Of a stretch of 12,950 bases of DNA, positions 6,935-12,760 are shown piece after piece (position 1 is the stretch's first letter; every line of letters begins with the position of its first letter). Under the pieces are notes generated by a model, which saw only the letters and a program-made list of their open reading frames with translations, did no database searches and was not told the DNA's origin. Origin of the DNA: SOKG01 sp964449845 (GTDB taxonomy: Bacteria > Chloroflexota > Dehalococcoidia > SZUA-161); NCBI GenBank assembly GCA_964449845.1, contig CAYVES010000054.1, positions 1 to 12,950 on the forward strand. The letters run 5' to 3'. The translations under genes were made by a program, and so were the position numbers.

Positions 6935-7912
6935 TCAGCCTCCGATCTGTACCATGAACCGCTCGCAGGTAATCCCCGCTCTCAATTTATGCCCCTCGGG
7001 TTTGCGTGATGCAGCCTCCTGGATCAAGCGCTTTATATCATCAGCGGTTGCCCCCTGACGCAGCGGCTCCCGGAGGTCGATTTCCTCATCAGAGAAAAGG
7101 CAGGGCCGCAGTTTGCCGTCCGCAGTGAGACGCAACCTATTGCATGCCCGGCAGAAGTGCTCGCTGACTGGGCTGATGAAGCCGATGGTGCCCCTTGCTC
7201 CAGGAAAGCGAAAGTACCTAGCCGGTCCTCCCCCGCTGGAAAGAGAGGGCTCCAGCTCTCCCAGGGTCTCAATGCGCTGCTTTATCTCGGATACGGGCAC
7301 CAATAGATGATCCGCTTTTTCATCGTTGGAGAAGGGCATGTACTCGATAAACCGTACGTGCCACTCACCCTCAATTGTCAGCCGGGCGAAGTCAAGGACT
7401 TCATCGTCGTTCGTGCCGCGCATAACTACCGTATTGGTCTTTACCGGATCAAGCCCAGCTTGCCGGGCAGCTTCAATGCCCCTCAGCACATCGTCCAGAT
7501 CACCCACCCGAGTGATTCGGTGAAATCTATCGCTGCGAAGCGAATCAAGGCTGACATTGACGCGGTGCAACCCTGCGCTTTTGAGCTCGTCAGCATAGCG
7601 CTGTAAGAGCACGCCGTTTGTTGTCAAGGAGATATCGTCAATGCCCTCTATACAGGCTAACATGGCCAACAGGTTGGTCACCCTCGCCCTCACCAGGGGT
7701 TCGCCACCGGTAAGCCTGACCTTAACAATGCCCAACTCCGCCGCCGCCTGAGCTACGATACAGATCTCCTCGTAGCTGAGAATATCTTCGTGAGACATCA
7801 AGGGGACCCCTTCGGAGGGCATGCAGTAGATGCACCTCAAATTGCAGCGGTCGGTGACCGAGATTCGCAGGTAGTTTAGGGGACGTTGAAAGGAATCAAA
7901 GAGTCTGGTCAT
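6935..7912 (-). CDS. moaA: GTP 3',8-cyclase MoaA
   Basis: This encodes 325 residues of a radical SAM enzyme that starts molybdopterin synthesis by rearranging GTP to 3',8-cyclo-GTP. The N-terminal cluster motif is C23-x3-C27-x2-C30 (TDRCNLRCIYCMP). The SAM-binding GGEP motif (RLTGGEPL) follows near residues 66-73. The second cluster ligands are C254, C257 and C271 (EHFCRACNRLRLT, RPCLF). The protein ends in the Gly-Gly tail essential for MoaA activity (VQIGG). Length is normal for the family. It overlaps the rdgB 3' end by 17 bases, with its ribosome site (GGGGAG) inside rdgB. The next gene supplies the MoaC step, so the two consecutive Moco enzymes are adjacent. Confidence 0.96.
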   Translation of the reverse strand: MTRLFDSFQRPLNYLRISVTDRCNLRCIYCMPSEGVPLMSHEDILSYEEICIVAQAAAELGIVKVRLTGGEPLVRARVTNLLAMLACIEGIDDISLTTNGVLLQRYADELKSAGLHRVNVSLDSLRSDRFHRITRVGDLDDVLRGIEAARQAGLDPVKTNTVVMRGTNDDEVLDFARLTIEGEWHVRFIEYMPFSNDEKADHLLVPVSEIKQRIETLGELEPSLSSGGGPARYFRFPGARGTIGFISPVSEHFCRACNRLRLTADGKLRPCLFSDEEIDLREPLRQGATADDIKRLIQEAASRKPEGHKLRAGITCERFMVQIGG

Positions 7913-8525
7913 ATCTTTTCTGCTCCCCCAGGAGCTCTAGAATCAGCCTCGCCTTCTGTGCCGCTCTCCCCCGATGACTTATTCTGTTCTTCTCCTCAAG
8001 CGAGAGCTCCGCCATTCTCTTACCCAGCTCCGGCAAATAGAAAATGGGGTCGTAGCCAAAGCCCCCTTCGCCTTTGGAATCAAGCGCTATAATACCTTCA
8101 CACACATCTTCGCAGGTCTCCACCCTACCCTCCGGCGTGGCGATCGCGATGACACACCTGAAGCGTCCCCCTCTTCCCTCCCAGGGCACGCCGTCAATCT
8201 TTGCCAGAAGGTAATCGATCCTTTCCCTATCTGAGGCATTCTCCCCGGCATAGCGGCGGGAAAGTGATCCTGGCTCACCCCCTAAGGCATCTACCTCCAG
8301 CCCGGAGTCATCGGCCAGGGTGATAAGCCCACTCAGCGTGGCGTATGCGGTGGCCTTCTGAATCGCATTCTGCTCCATGCTTGAGCCGGTCTCCTCGATT
8401 TCATCCGTGATCCTCTCACCGGCGAGAGTGGTGAGTTCGAAGGGCAGACCGCCAAGCAGCGAAGCATACTCCCGGAGTTTGCCCAGGTTATTGCTGGCGA
8501 CCAGAAGCTTCGCTGGCTCACTCAA
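7896..8525 (-). CDS. rdgB: XTP/dITP diphosphatase (RdgB/HAM1 family)
   Basis: This encodes 209 residues. It hydrolyses XTP, ITP and dITP to monophosphates, keeping deaminated purines out of nucleic acids. Family motifs are all present: SNNLGKLREY (11-20), ADDSGLEVDALGG (71-83), SRRYAG (89-94), GEGGFGYDPIF (152-162) and EEKNRISHRGRAA (177-189). The start is a TTG at 8525, overlapping the end of the upstream phosphatase gene by 8 bases. GGAGGG lies about 14 bases upstream, inside that gene. No ATG fits before the SNN motif. In turn it overlaps moaA by 17 bases, so this is a tightly packed operon member. Confidence 0.95.
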   Translation of the reverse strand: MSEPAKLLVASNNLGKLREYASLLGGLPFELTTLAGERITDEIEETGSSMEQNAIQKATAYATLSGLITLADDSGLEVDALGGEPGSLSRRYAGENASDRERIDYLLAKIDGVPWEGRGGRFRCVIAIATPEGRVETCEDVCEGIIALDSKGEGGFGYDPIFYLPELGKRMAELSLEEKNRISHRGRAAQKARLILELLGEQKRYDQTL

Positions 8526-9612
8526 GGTCAGTAAATCTTCCCTCCAGCTTCTTCATCACATGAGGCATGGTGGTGTACTCCATCTCCTCAAGTGGAAGGC
8601 GATGTGGTTCGAAAGGACCGTGACGGCGCATATACTCGGCAGCGATGTTAGCCATGTGACGCGCCTCGTCAAAGCTGGGATCGTCGAACATATCGCGGGG
8701 TCCGACCAATTTGCCACCTGCCAGTTGGAAGCCAGCAGCAATCACCCTAGGCGGCCCGTCGAACCGTGAAGGATTGGACTCGTCGACGGCCACCGGCATG
8801 AATGGGCCATGGTGTGAGCCCCGCATCCACCCCTCCACCAAGGCTGGGTGACTGAAGGGTTCGAGCACCTCGCCTACTGCGGGGAACTCTCCTTGAGCAC
8901 GAACAACGCAGACCGGGTCATCCTTGCCCACATACCTGCCAGCGATGAGAGCGAGACGCTGCGTCGAGGAAACAGCAGCGATGTTGCCGCTCTCCCGGCT
9001 AGATACCGATCTTATCATATAGCGGGCGGGGGCACCGATAAAGACCAGCATGCTATAGATCTCCTCGGGAGCGTTGAAGATGATCTTCTTATGCTCCTTG
9101 ACGTCCTGCACCTCGAAAGAGAATCCACTGTGCATGTTGGGGGCAATTACCAGCCCGATGGTGTTGAAGGGATCAGCGAACATCTTGTATAAGGGCATAT
9201 TCCAGGCCCCTGCTGATGTCTTGTCCGCCATGAAGATGATTACCGGCTCGGATGGTCGCTCCTCGAACTGCATCTCTGCCACCCCAGGACCCATTCCCTT
9301 TACGTTTCCCGAGAAGGCATCGGCAAGCAGGTCCTGCCCTGCTCCGTAGAGACCCAGCTTCCTGGCAAGCTCAGTACCTTCGACAAAGGTATCCCAGGCC
9401 AGTTTGTGGATGCGCTCATTCTCCTCTCCCTGCTCGTGGGTCATGATGAGCTGGAGGTCATCGCCACAGCGGGTGACATGGAAGTCAACTAATAATCCCT
9501 CCTTCTTCGCCTTCTCCAGGCACTCCTGAGCCTTAGCCAGTATGTCAGGATGGGAACTGGAATGCCCCACATACCCGCCAACGTCAGCCTTGATTACACT
9601 TAAGGTGATCAT
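8518..9612 (-). CDS. fbp: fructose-1,6-bisphosphate aldolase/phosphatase (archaeal type)
   Basis: This encodes 364 residues from ATG at 9612. A longer frame from a TTG at 9630 exists, but that TTG lies in the ribosome site (AAAGGAGAG, about 8 bases before the ATG), so 9612 is preferred. The bifunctional enzyme condenses triose phosphates and dephosphorylates the product to fructose 6-phosphate, making gluconeogenesis one-way. Signatures are TLSVIKADVGGYVGHSSSHP, CGDDLQLIMTH (49-59), DAFSGNVKGMGPG, IIFMADKTSAGAWN, APNMHSGFSFEVQD, and GRYVGKDDP with Y227 and K230. These two match the tyrosine and Schiff-base lysine of the characterised archaeal enzymes. The Asp-rich sites (D10, D51, D52) fit metal binding. 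It is followed, with an 8-base overlap, by rdgB. A separate PFK/aldolase pair lies further downstream. Confidence 0.95.
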   Translation of the reverse strand: MITLSVIKADVGGYVGHSSSHPDILAKAQECLEKAKKEGLLVDFHVTRCGDDLQLIMTHEQGEENERIHKLAWDTFVEGTELARKLGLYGAGQDLLADAFSGNVKGMGPGVAEMQFEERPSEPVIIFMADKTSAGAWNMPLYKMFADPFNTIGLVIAPNMHSGFSFEVQDVKEHKKIIFNAPEEIYSMLVFIGAPARYMIRSVSSRESGNIAAVSSTQRLALIAGRYVGKDDPVCVVRAQGEFPAVGEVLEPFSHPALVEGWMRGSHHGPFMPVAVDESNPSRFDGPPRVIAAGFQLAGGKLVGPRDMFDDPSFDEARHMANIAAEYMRRHGPFEPHRLPLEEMEYTTMPHVMKKLEGRFTDLE

Positions 9613-9686
9613 TTTCCGCTCTCCTTTCAACTAGGTTTCCCTAATGGTGAATGGTTACCTGAAGATAATACTGCTGGCTGGGTAGT

Positions 9687-9725
9687 TTGCCCGACATCGG
9701 GCAACCTGCCCATGGACAAATGGGC
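9687..9725 (-). terminator. two small hairpins between cobO and fbp
   Basis: TTGCCCG/CGGGCAA (9687-9693 with 9698-9704, loop ACAT) and GCCCAT/ATGGGC (9708-9713 with 9720-9725) are perfect stems in the 120-base gap after the cobO stop. Neither is followed by a U-run on the minus strand. They could attenuate, stabilise or process the transcript rather than end it. Confidence 0.35.
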
Positions 9726-9732
9726 TCCTCGA

Positions 9733-10272
9733 CTAATACTCGAGGCCGGGCCGAGCCTCGATCCCCTTGTCAAAGGGGTGCTTTATCGCCACCATCTCGG
9801 TTACCAGGTCAGCCAGCTCTATCAGCTTTTTGTCAGCATAGCGACCCGTGAGGATAAGCTCCACATTCTCCGGTTTGTCCTCGATTAGCTTGACCACATC
9901 GTCAAGCTCCACAAGACCCCAGGCGGAAGCTATGTTTACCTCGTCAAGCACCACCAGGTCGTACTTGCCGCTGAGCATCGCCTCCCGGGCAGCATCGAGC
10001 GCCCTTCTCGCCTCCTTCCTATCTTCCTCCTCAACATTGCGGGGGTCAACAAAGCTTAGTCTGCCAAAAACAGCTAGGGTAACATTGGGAAGGCGAGCTA
10101 AAGTCTTCTGTTCCCCGTAAGGGTAATTGCCCTTCATAAAATGGATGATGCAGACTCGAAAGTCGTGACCCAAGGCACGGAGTATAACACCCAGCGCTGC
10201 CGAAGTCTTACCCTTGCCATTGCCGGTGAAGACTTCAACCAGACCTTTCCTGCCTGAGGATGACTGCGGCAT
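9733..10272 (-). CDS. cobO: cob(I)alamin adenosyltransferase (CobO/BtuR type)
   Basis: This encodes 179 residues from ATG at 10272. The enzyme transfers the 5'-deoxyadenosyl group of ATP to reduced corrinoids, giving coenzyme B12. Landmarks are the P-loop FTGNGKGKTSAA (15-26), VLDEVNIA, LTGRYADKKLIELADLVTEM, and the C-terminal IKHPFDKGIEARPGLEY. These are diagnostic for this class and absent from PduO-type enzymes. A frame start at ATG 10320 adds 16 residues but has no ribosome site. The 10272 ATG has AGGTGA seven bases upstream. It is the first gene of the minus-strand run, with a candidate promoter just beyond 10320. No other corrinoid genes are in the window, so salvage or an unlinked pathway is likely. 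Confidence 0.94.
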   Translation of the reverse strand: MPQSSSGRKGLVEVFTGNGKGKTSAALGVILRALGHDFRVCIIHFMKGNYPYGEQKTLARLPNVTLAVFGRLSFVDPRNVEEEDRKEARRALDAAREAMLSGKYDLVVLDEVNIASAWGLVELDDVVKLIEDKPENVELILTGRYADKKLIELADLVTEMVAIKHPFDKGIEARPGLEY

Positions 10273-10324
10273 GTCTGTCACCTGCTTACCACTGATCCAC
10301 TTGGGAGCCCCAGAGTGCATTCTA

Positions 10325-10354
10325 ACTTTAACAACGCTGGCCTATATTTGTCAA
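10325..10354 (-). promoter_or_regulatory. candidate sigma-70 promoter for the cobO operon
   Basis: Reading the minus strand, TTGACA (10349-10354) is followed after 18 bases by TAAAGT (10325-10330). Transcription would begin near 10320, giving a leader of about 48 bases to the preferred cobO start at 10272. It would also make the ATG at 10320 leaderless. Confidence 0.5.
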
Positions 10355-10362
10355 GGAAATTC

Positions 10363-10507
10363 GCTCGCCCCCCATGATTGGTGACTCCATCACCAAATCG
10401 CGATCAACCCACAAGCGAGCAGGTCCCCGAGCAGGTACTGCTCGGTAGGTGTTGATACCTCTCGTGAGGTATGGGCTAGTATCGAGACATCCGTTTCCAG
10501 GCGGAAA
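10363..10507 (+). ncRNA. hairpin-rich non-coding region, candidate structured leader or small RNA
   Basis: Within 145 non-coding bases there are four perfect local stems and one enclosing stem. GCTCGC/GCGAGC (10363-10368 with 10415-10420) encloses TTGGTGA/TCACCAA (10378-10384 with 10390-10396). CCGAGCA/TGCTCGG (10427-10433 with 10439-10445) follows. Then come ATACCTC/GAGGTAT (10455-10461 with 10466-10472) and TTTCC/GGAAA (10494-10498 with 10503-10507). CGAGCAGGT is directly repeated at 10416-10424 and 10428-10436. The block ends just before the ribosome site of the ORF at 10529, so it could be its 5' leader. I recognise no known riboswitch consensus. The strand is assigned from the downstream gene only. 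Confidence 0.35.
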
Positions 10508-10528
10508 GCCAAGGAGGGGGAGAGTAAT

Positions 10529-11017
10529 ATGAATTACTTATTAGATATATTCTATCTATTAAGTTTGATTTTATTTGCATTAATTTTCGCTTTAATAGCT
10601 TTGTTCTTATTTTGCCTATCAATTGAGACAATCATATATCTACTGAGGAAAACACCCTTTGGGAGAAAATGGTTAAAACCACTTACCAGTTTTTATGCGT
10701 TTCCCCGCAATAATACTAGCACTAATAATAGAGAGGAAGAGACTAATTATTCCTACCACATCAAAGATTTTACCTACAGCTTCCTGTTGTTCCTTTGTCC
10801 ATTTAAACGCGTCAAAAGTTACATCCATCCATCCTATATAGTTAAGGAAGGCCAGCACAAGACCAAAAACTGCTCCAACTGCAATACCCCAAACATAGTC
10901 AATCAACCAATTGAAAATGGTTTTGAACATTCTGGGATAAATGTATCACAAGGGGGAGAGGCTTATCAACCGAAACAGAAGAGAACCAAGCCAAGAAAAG
11001 GGAGGTTACTAAGATGA
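10529..11017 (+). CDS. small AT-rich membrane protein ORF (5' part best supported)
   Basis: This encodes 162 residues from an ATG with a strong purine-rich ribosome site (AAGGAGGGGGAGAG). Residues about 3-40 form one long or two short membrane helices (YLLSLILFALIFALIALFLF), followed by a basic segment (LRKTPFGRKWLKPL). From about residue 49 the frame runs opposite the minus-strand ORF at 10673-10930, in the same codon register, and reads less naturally. There is a possible CSNC knuckle (KNCSNCNTPN) and a strongly basic tail (PKQKRTKPRKGRLLR). Its stop overlaps the next start by ATGA, with GGGAGG upstream, which suggests real translation to the end. The first ~150 bases are about 25% GC, against about 58% in the cobO gene, which suggests foreign origin. 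Function unknown. Confidence 0.45.
   Translation: MNYLLDIFYLLSLILFALIFALIALFLFCLSIETIIYLLRKTPFGRKWLKPLTSFYAFPRNNTSTNNREEETNYSYHIKDFTYSFLLFLCPFKRVKSYIHPSYIVKEGQHKTKNCSNCNTPNIVNQPIENGFEHSGINVSQGGEAYQPKQKRTKPRKGRLLR
10673..10930 (-). CDS. small two-to-three-helix membrane protein, antisense to 10529-11017
   Basis: This encodes 85 residues. Helix 1 is about 8-31 (LIDYVWGIAVGAVFGLVLAF). An amphipathic charged linker follows (FDAFKWTKEQQEAVGKIFDV), then helix 2 at about 55-75 (VVGIISLFLSIISASIIAG), ending KRIKTGKW. Charge distribution and composition look like a genuine membrane protein, in a style reminiscent of small phage holin-like proteins, though I recognise no family. The ATG has no ribosome site. 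A TTGATA-18-TACATT promoter-like pair would start transcription almost at the ATG, so leaderless translation is possible. It lies entirely opposite the plus-strand ORF, so at least one of the two frames may be a shadow. Confidence 0.4.
   Translation of the reverse strand: MFKTIFNWLIDYVWGIAVGAVFGLVLAFLNYIGWMDVTFDAFKWTKEQQEAVGKIFDVVGIISLFLSIISASIIAGKRIKTGKWF
10940..10969 (-). promoter_or_regulatory. weak promoter-like element before the 85-residue ORF
   Basis: On the minus strand, TTGATA (10964-10969), an 18-base spacer and TACATT (10940-10945) lie nine bases before the ATG at 10930. This is a partial match to the sigma-70 consensus and would yield a nearly leaderless transcript. Confidence 0.25.
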
Positions 11018-11562
11018 CCGATTATAAGAAATTTGAAATGACTCGAAGACAAACGCTAAATAGGTTATGGCTTTTTATCGAAGGTTTTGTGATTGCGGAG
11101 ATGTTCGCCATCATTCTTTCCACTTGGGAAGCATCTTCGTTGATCTATAGAACCTTCTATGTGACTCTTCTCCTTTGTATTGCGTTATCAACGGCGTGGT
11201 CTGAACATTATGCCAAGCCCCGCAATAACAGCACCAACAACAATCCACTCCGTACTATGAACGATGAATGCGGCGACGAGGGCTACAATAGCACCGATGA
11301 TGCCCATACCAAGTGCAATCCACTCCATATCTATATCCATGCCATGCTCACCTCCAAGATTTGCACAAGACTATACAGGCGTCTAAAAGGGGTGTCAACA
11401 CGAAACGAGGAGAACCCCCGAGCAAAAGGGCTTGACAGGATAATGCCCCTGTGCTATAGTAGTTATGGACATAAGTTCATAACTACGACTGTAACTGAGG
11501 GGAGTTCGGATCAATGCCTAGACCACCCAAGTGGCGCCGAGTCGGTTTCGTCCCGGAGATAA
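11014..11562 (+). CDS. small membrane protein ORF, probably real only in its 5' part
   Basis: This encodes 182 residues. The start overlaps the preceding stop (ATGA) and has GGGAGG eight bases upstream, so it is translationally coupled to the ORF before it. Residues 1-18 are polar and basic (DYKKFEMTRRQTLNRL), then two membrane helices follow at about 19-36 and 42-60 (WLFIEGFVIAEMFAIIL; FYVTLLLCIALSTAW). From residue 59 on, the frame lies in register opposite the minus-strand 50-residue gene. It then crosses the strong rightward promoter and ends 49 bases inside the DUF134 gene. The C-terminal half therefore looks like an artefact of an open frame, and the gene may have lost its natural 3' end at a rearrangement. 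Function unknown. Confidence 0.35.
   Translation: MTDYKKFEMTRRQTLNRLWLFIEGFVIAEMFAIILSTWEASSLIYRTFYVTLLLCIALSTAWSEHYAKPRNNSTNNNPLRTMNDECGDEGYNSTDDAHTKCNPLHIYIHAMLTSKICTRLYRRLKGVSTRNEENPRAKGLDRIMPLCYSSYGHKFITTTVTEGSSDQCLDHPSGAESVSSRR
11188..11340 (-). CDS. 50-residue hydrophobic membrane protein
   Basis: The frame runs from ATG at 11340 to TGA at 11188-11190. The protein starts MDIDMEWIALGMGIIGAIVA, passes through LVAAFIVHSTEWIVVGA and ends VIAGLGIMFRPRR. It forms two membrane helices (about 7-27 and 32-46) joined by a short HSTEW turn, with a positive tail. Expression signals are the best of any small ORF here: GGAGGTGA at 11348-11355, seven bases before the ATG, and a TTGACA-17-TATAGT promoter at 11370-11398. 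It is transcribed divergently from the DUF134 gene. Size and hydrophobicity resemble small membrane proteins and type I toxin peptides, but nothing proves a toxin role. It is antisense, in register, to the tail of the plus-strand ORF at 11014. Confidence 0.65.
   Translation of the reverse strand: MDIDMEWIALGMGIIGAIVALVAAFIVHSTEWIVVGAVIAGLGIMFRPRR
11370..11398 (-). promoter_or_regulatory. strong sigma-70 promoter, leftward
   Basis: TTGACA (11393-11398 on the minus strand), a 17-base spacer and TATAGT (11370-11375) drive the 50-residue membrane gene. Only one base differs from consensus. Transcription should start near 11363, leaving a leader of about 20 bases. Confidence 0.8.
11432..11460 (+). 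promoter_or_regulatory. strong sigma-70 promoter, rightward, for the DUF134 operon
   Basis: TTGACA (11432-11437), a 17-base spacer and TATAGT (11455-11460) use the same two hexamers and spacing as the leftward promoter 33 bases away. Transcription should start near 11467, inside the palindrome at 11460-11485. Confidence 0.85.
11460..11485 (+). promoter_or_regulatory. 26-bp near-perfect palindrome, candidate operator
   Basis: TAGTTATG (11460-11467) and CATAACTA (11478-11485) are perfect inverted arms. The centre is also mostly symmetric (11 of 13 half-site positions match). It spans the end of the -10 element and the expected start point of the DUF134 operon, the usual place for a repressor site. 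Autoregulation by the DUF134 protein is an inference. Confidence 0.6.
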
Positions 11563-11990
11563 CCTACTTCAAGCCGACAGGGGTCCCTCTGCGCTCCCTG
11601 GAGGAGATATGCCTACCGATTGAGGAGGCGGAAGCGATCCGGCTCAAGGACATCGAAGGTCTGGAGCAGGAGGAGTGCGCCCAAAGGATGCAGATATCCC
11701 GCCCTACTTTCCACCGGGTGCTGGCGTCCGCCCGGAGAAAGCTGGCCGATGCCCTGCTCAACGGCAAGGCCATACGGATCGAAGGAGGCAACTTCGAGAT
11801 GGCGACGCGCCACTTCACGTGCCGCAACGATGGCCACGAATGGGATGTTCCCTTCGAGACCATGGTAACGCAGCCCCCCTTAACATGCCCCACCTGCAAG
11901 AGCCCCGATATTTGGCCTGCGCCTGGATTCGATTTCGGGATGAGGGGCCGGGGCAGGCGCCGTGGGGGCAGGGGCCGTTGGCAGACATGA
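11514..11990 (+). CDS. DUF134 (UPF0251) family DNA-binding protein
   Basis: This encodes 158 residues with GAGGGGAG nine bases before the ATG. The N-terminus MPRPPKWRRV and the following FKPTGVPL are typical of the family. Residues about 35-80 form a sigma-70 region 4-like helix-turn-helix (LPIEEAEAIRLKDIEGL, ECAQRMQISRPTFHRVLASA). Residues about 100-130 are a candidate zinc ribbon (C103, H108, C125, C128 in FTCRNDGHEW and LTCPTCKS). The tail is Gly/Arg-rich (GMRGRGRRRGGRGRW). In other genomes DUF134 genes often lie near genes for Fe-S or Fe-Mo cofactor proteins. Here it heads a run with a DUF364 protein and a Gly/Met-rich protein, behind a strong promoter with a palindrome at its start point. 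It is likely a metal- or redox-sensing local regulator, which is inferred. Confidence 0.88.
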   Translation: MPRPPKWRRVGFVPEITYFKPTGVPLRSLEEICLPIEEAEAIRLKDIEGLEQEECAQRMQISRPTFHRVLASARRKLADALLNGKAIRIEGGNFEMATRHFTCRNDGHEWDVPFETMVTQPPLTCPTCKSPDIWPAPGFDFGMRGRGRRRGGRGRWQT

Positions 11991-12718
11991 AGATGAAGAT
12001 CATAGATGATTTGCTCTCCACACTGAACTCAGGGGCGACTGTGAGAGACATACTCCAGGGGCCCCACTGGACAGCGGTGTCGACCCGCAACTGCGGGCTG
12101 GCATCGACACCCCATGAGGTCGGTCATGACCAGGGCGATGCCCCGGTGAGGGATGCAGGGCGCCTGATGGATAAGGACGCTCTTGAGCTGGCCCTGTTGG
12201 CTCGCTCGGGGAGCGACCTCGAGGCAGCCATCGGCGTGGCCACAATTAACTCGCTTATCGAGGTAGATGAACAGCAGTGTGTTGACCTCAATGCTGCTGA
12301 CCTCCTTATGGAACAGGGCAAGGATAGGAAAGTAGCACTTATCGGACACTTCCCCTTCGCCAAAAGGCTTCGCCAGGCGGTAGGAGAACTCTGGGTGATA
12401 GAGAAACACCCCCGAGAAGGGGACGTTGCCGAAAGCGAGTCGCAGCAGTTAATCCCTCAAGCTGACGTAGTAGCCATCACAGGCAGCGCACTTGTCAACC
12501 ACACCATCGAGGACTTGCTCGATCTTTGCAGCCCAAAGGCGTATGTAGTCGTCCTGGGGCCCACCGCCCCGCTTTCGCCCGTGCTCTTCGACTACGGGGT
12601 GGATGTCATCTCAGGCACCAAGGTGGTTGACCCCGAAACAGTGTTTCGTCACGTCAGCCAGGGCGCCACCTTCCAGCAGATGAAGGGTGTTAGATTACTT
12701 ACAATGAAGAGGCAATAG
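11987..12718 (+). CDS. DUF364 family protein (putative heavy-metal chelation domain)
   Basis: This encodes 243 residues. The ATG overlaps the DUF134 stop (ATGA), so translation is coupled; the frame extends upstream to 11675 but that part is antisense-like readthrough inside DUF134. The N-terminal third (GPHWTAVSTRNCGLASTPHE, residues 25-44) fits the DUF4213 enolase-N-like domain. The C-terminal part is a Rossmann-like DUF364 domain: KVALIGHFPFAKRL (115-128), VVAITGSALVNHTIEDLL (161-178), VVVLGPTAPLSPVLFDYGVD and ISGTKVVDPE. The family is described as putative heavy-metal chelating; no reaction is established. Next to a DUF134 regulator, and in a genome making molybdopterin and B12, a role in handling a metal or metal cofactor is plausible but unproven. 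Confidence 0.85.
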   Translation: MKMKIIDDLLSTLNSGATVRDILQGPHWTAVSTRNCGLASTPHEVGHDQGDAPVRDAGRLMDKDALELALLARSGSDLEAAIGVATINSLIEVDEQQCVDLNAADLLMEQGKDRKVALIGHFPFAKRLRQAVGELWVIEKHPREGDVAESESQQLIPQADVVAITGSALVNHTIEDLLDLCSPKAYVVVLGPTAPLSPVLFDYGVDVISGTKVVDPETVFRHVSQGATFQQMKGVRLLTMKRQ

Positions 12719-12760
12719 GCAGGTGCTCAGCTATCAGCTTTTCCAAATTAAAAAGGTCAC

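Noticed and set aside
6306..7058. Plus-strand 250-residue frame opposite rnhA/moaC
   Set aside because: It is antisense to two enzymes with complete motifs and has no recognisable domain.
9687..9725. Strong intrinsic terminator ending the cobO transcript
   Set aside because: Stems are short and no U-run follows on the minus strand, so it is kept only as a low-confidence terminator/attenuator.
10321..10528. Cobalamin riboswitch for cobO
   Set aside because: The hairpins lie upstream of the candidate cobO promoter, and no B12-box-like consensus is visible.
11675..11986. Upstream part of the long 347-residue frame ending at 12718
   Set aside because: It lies inside the DUF134 gene in another frame. 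The ATG at 11987 overlaps the DUF134 stop and begins the conserved DUF4213/DUF364 sequence.
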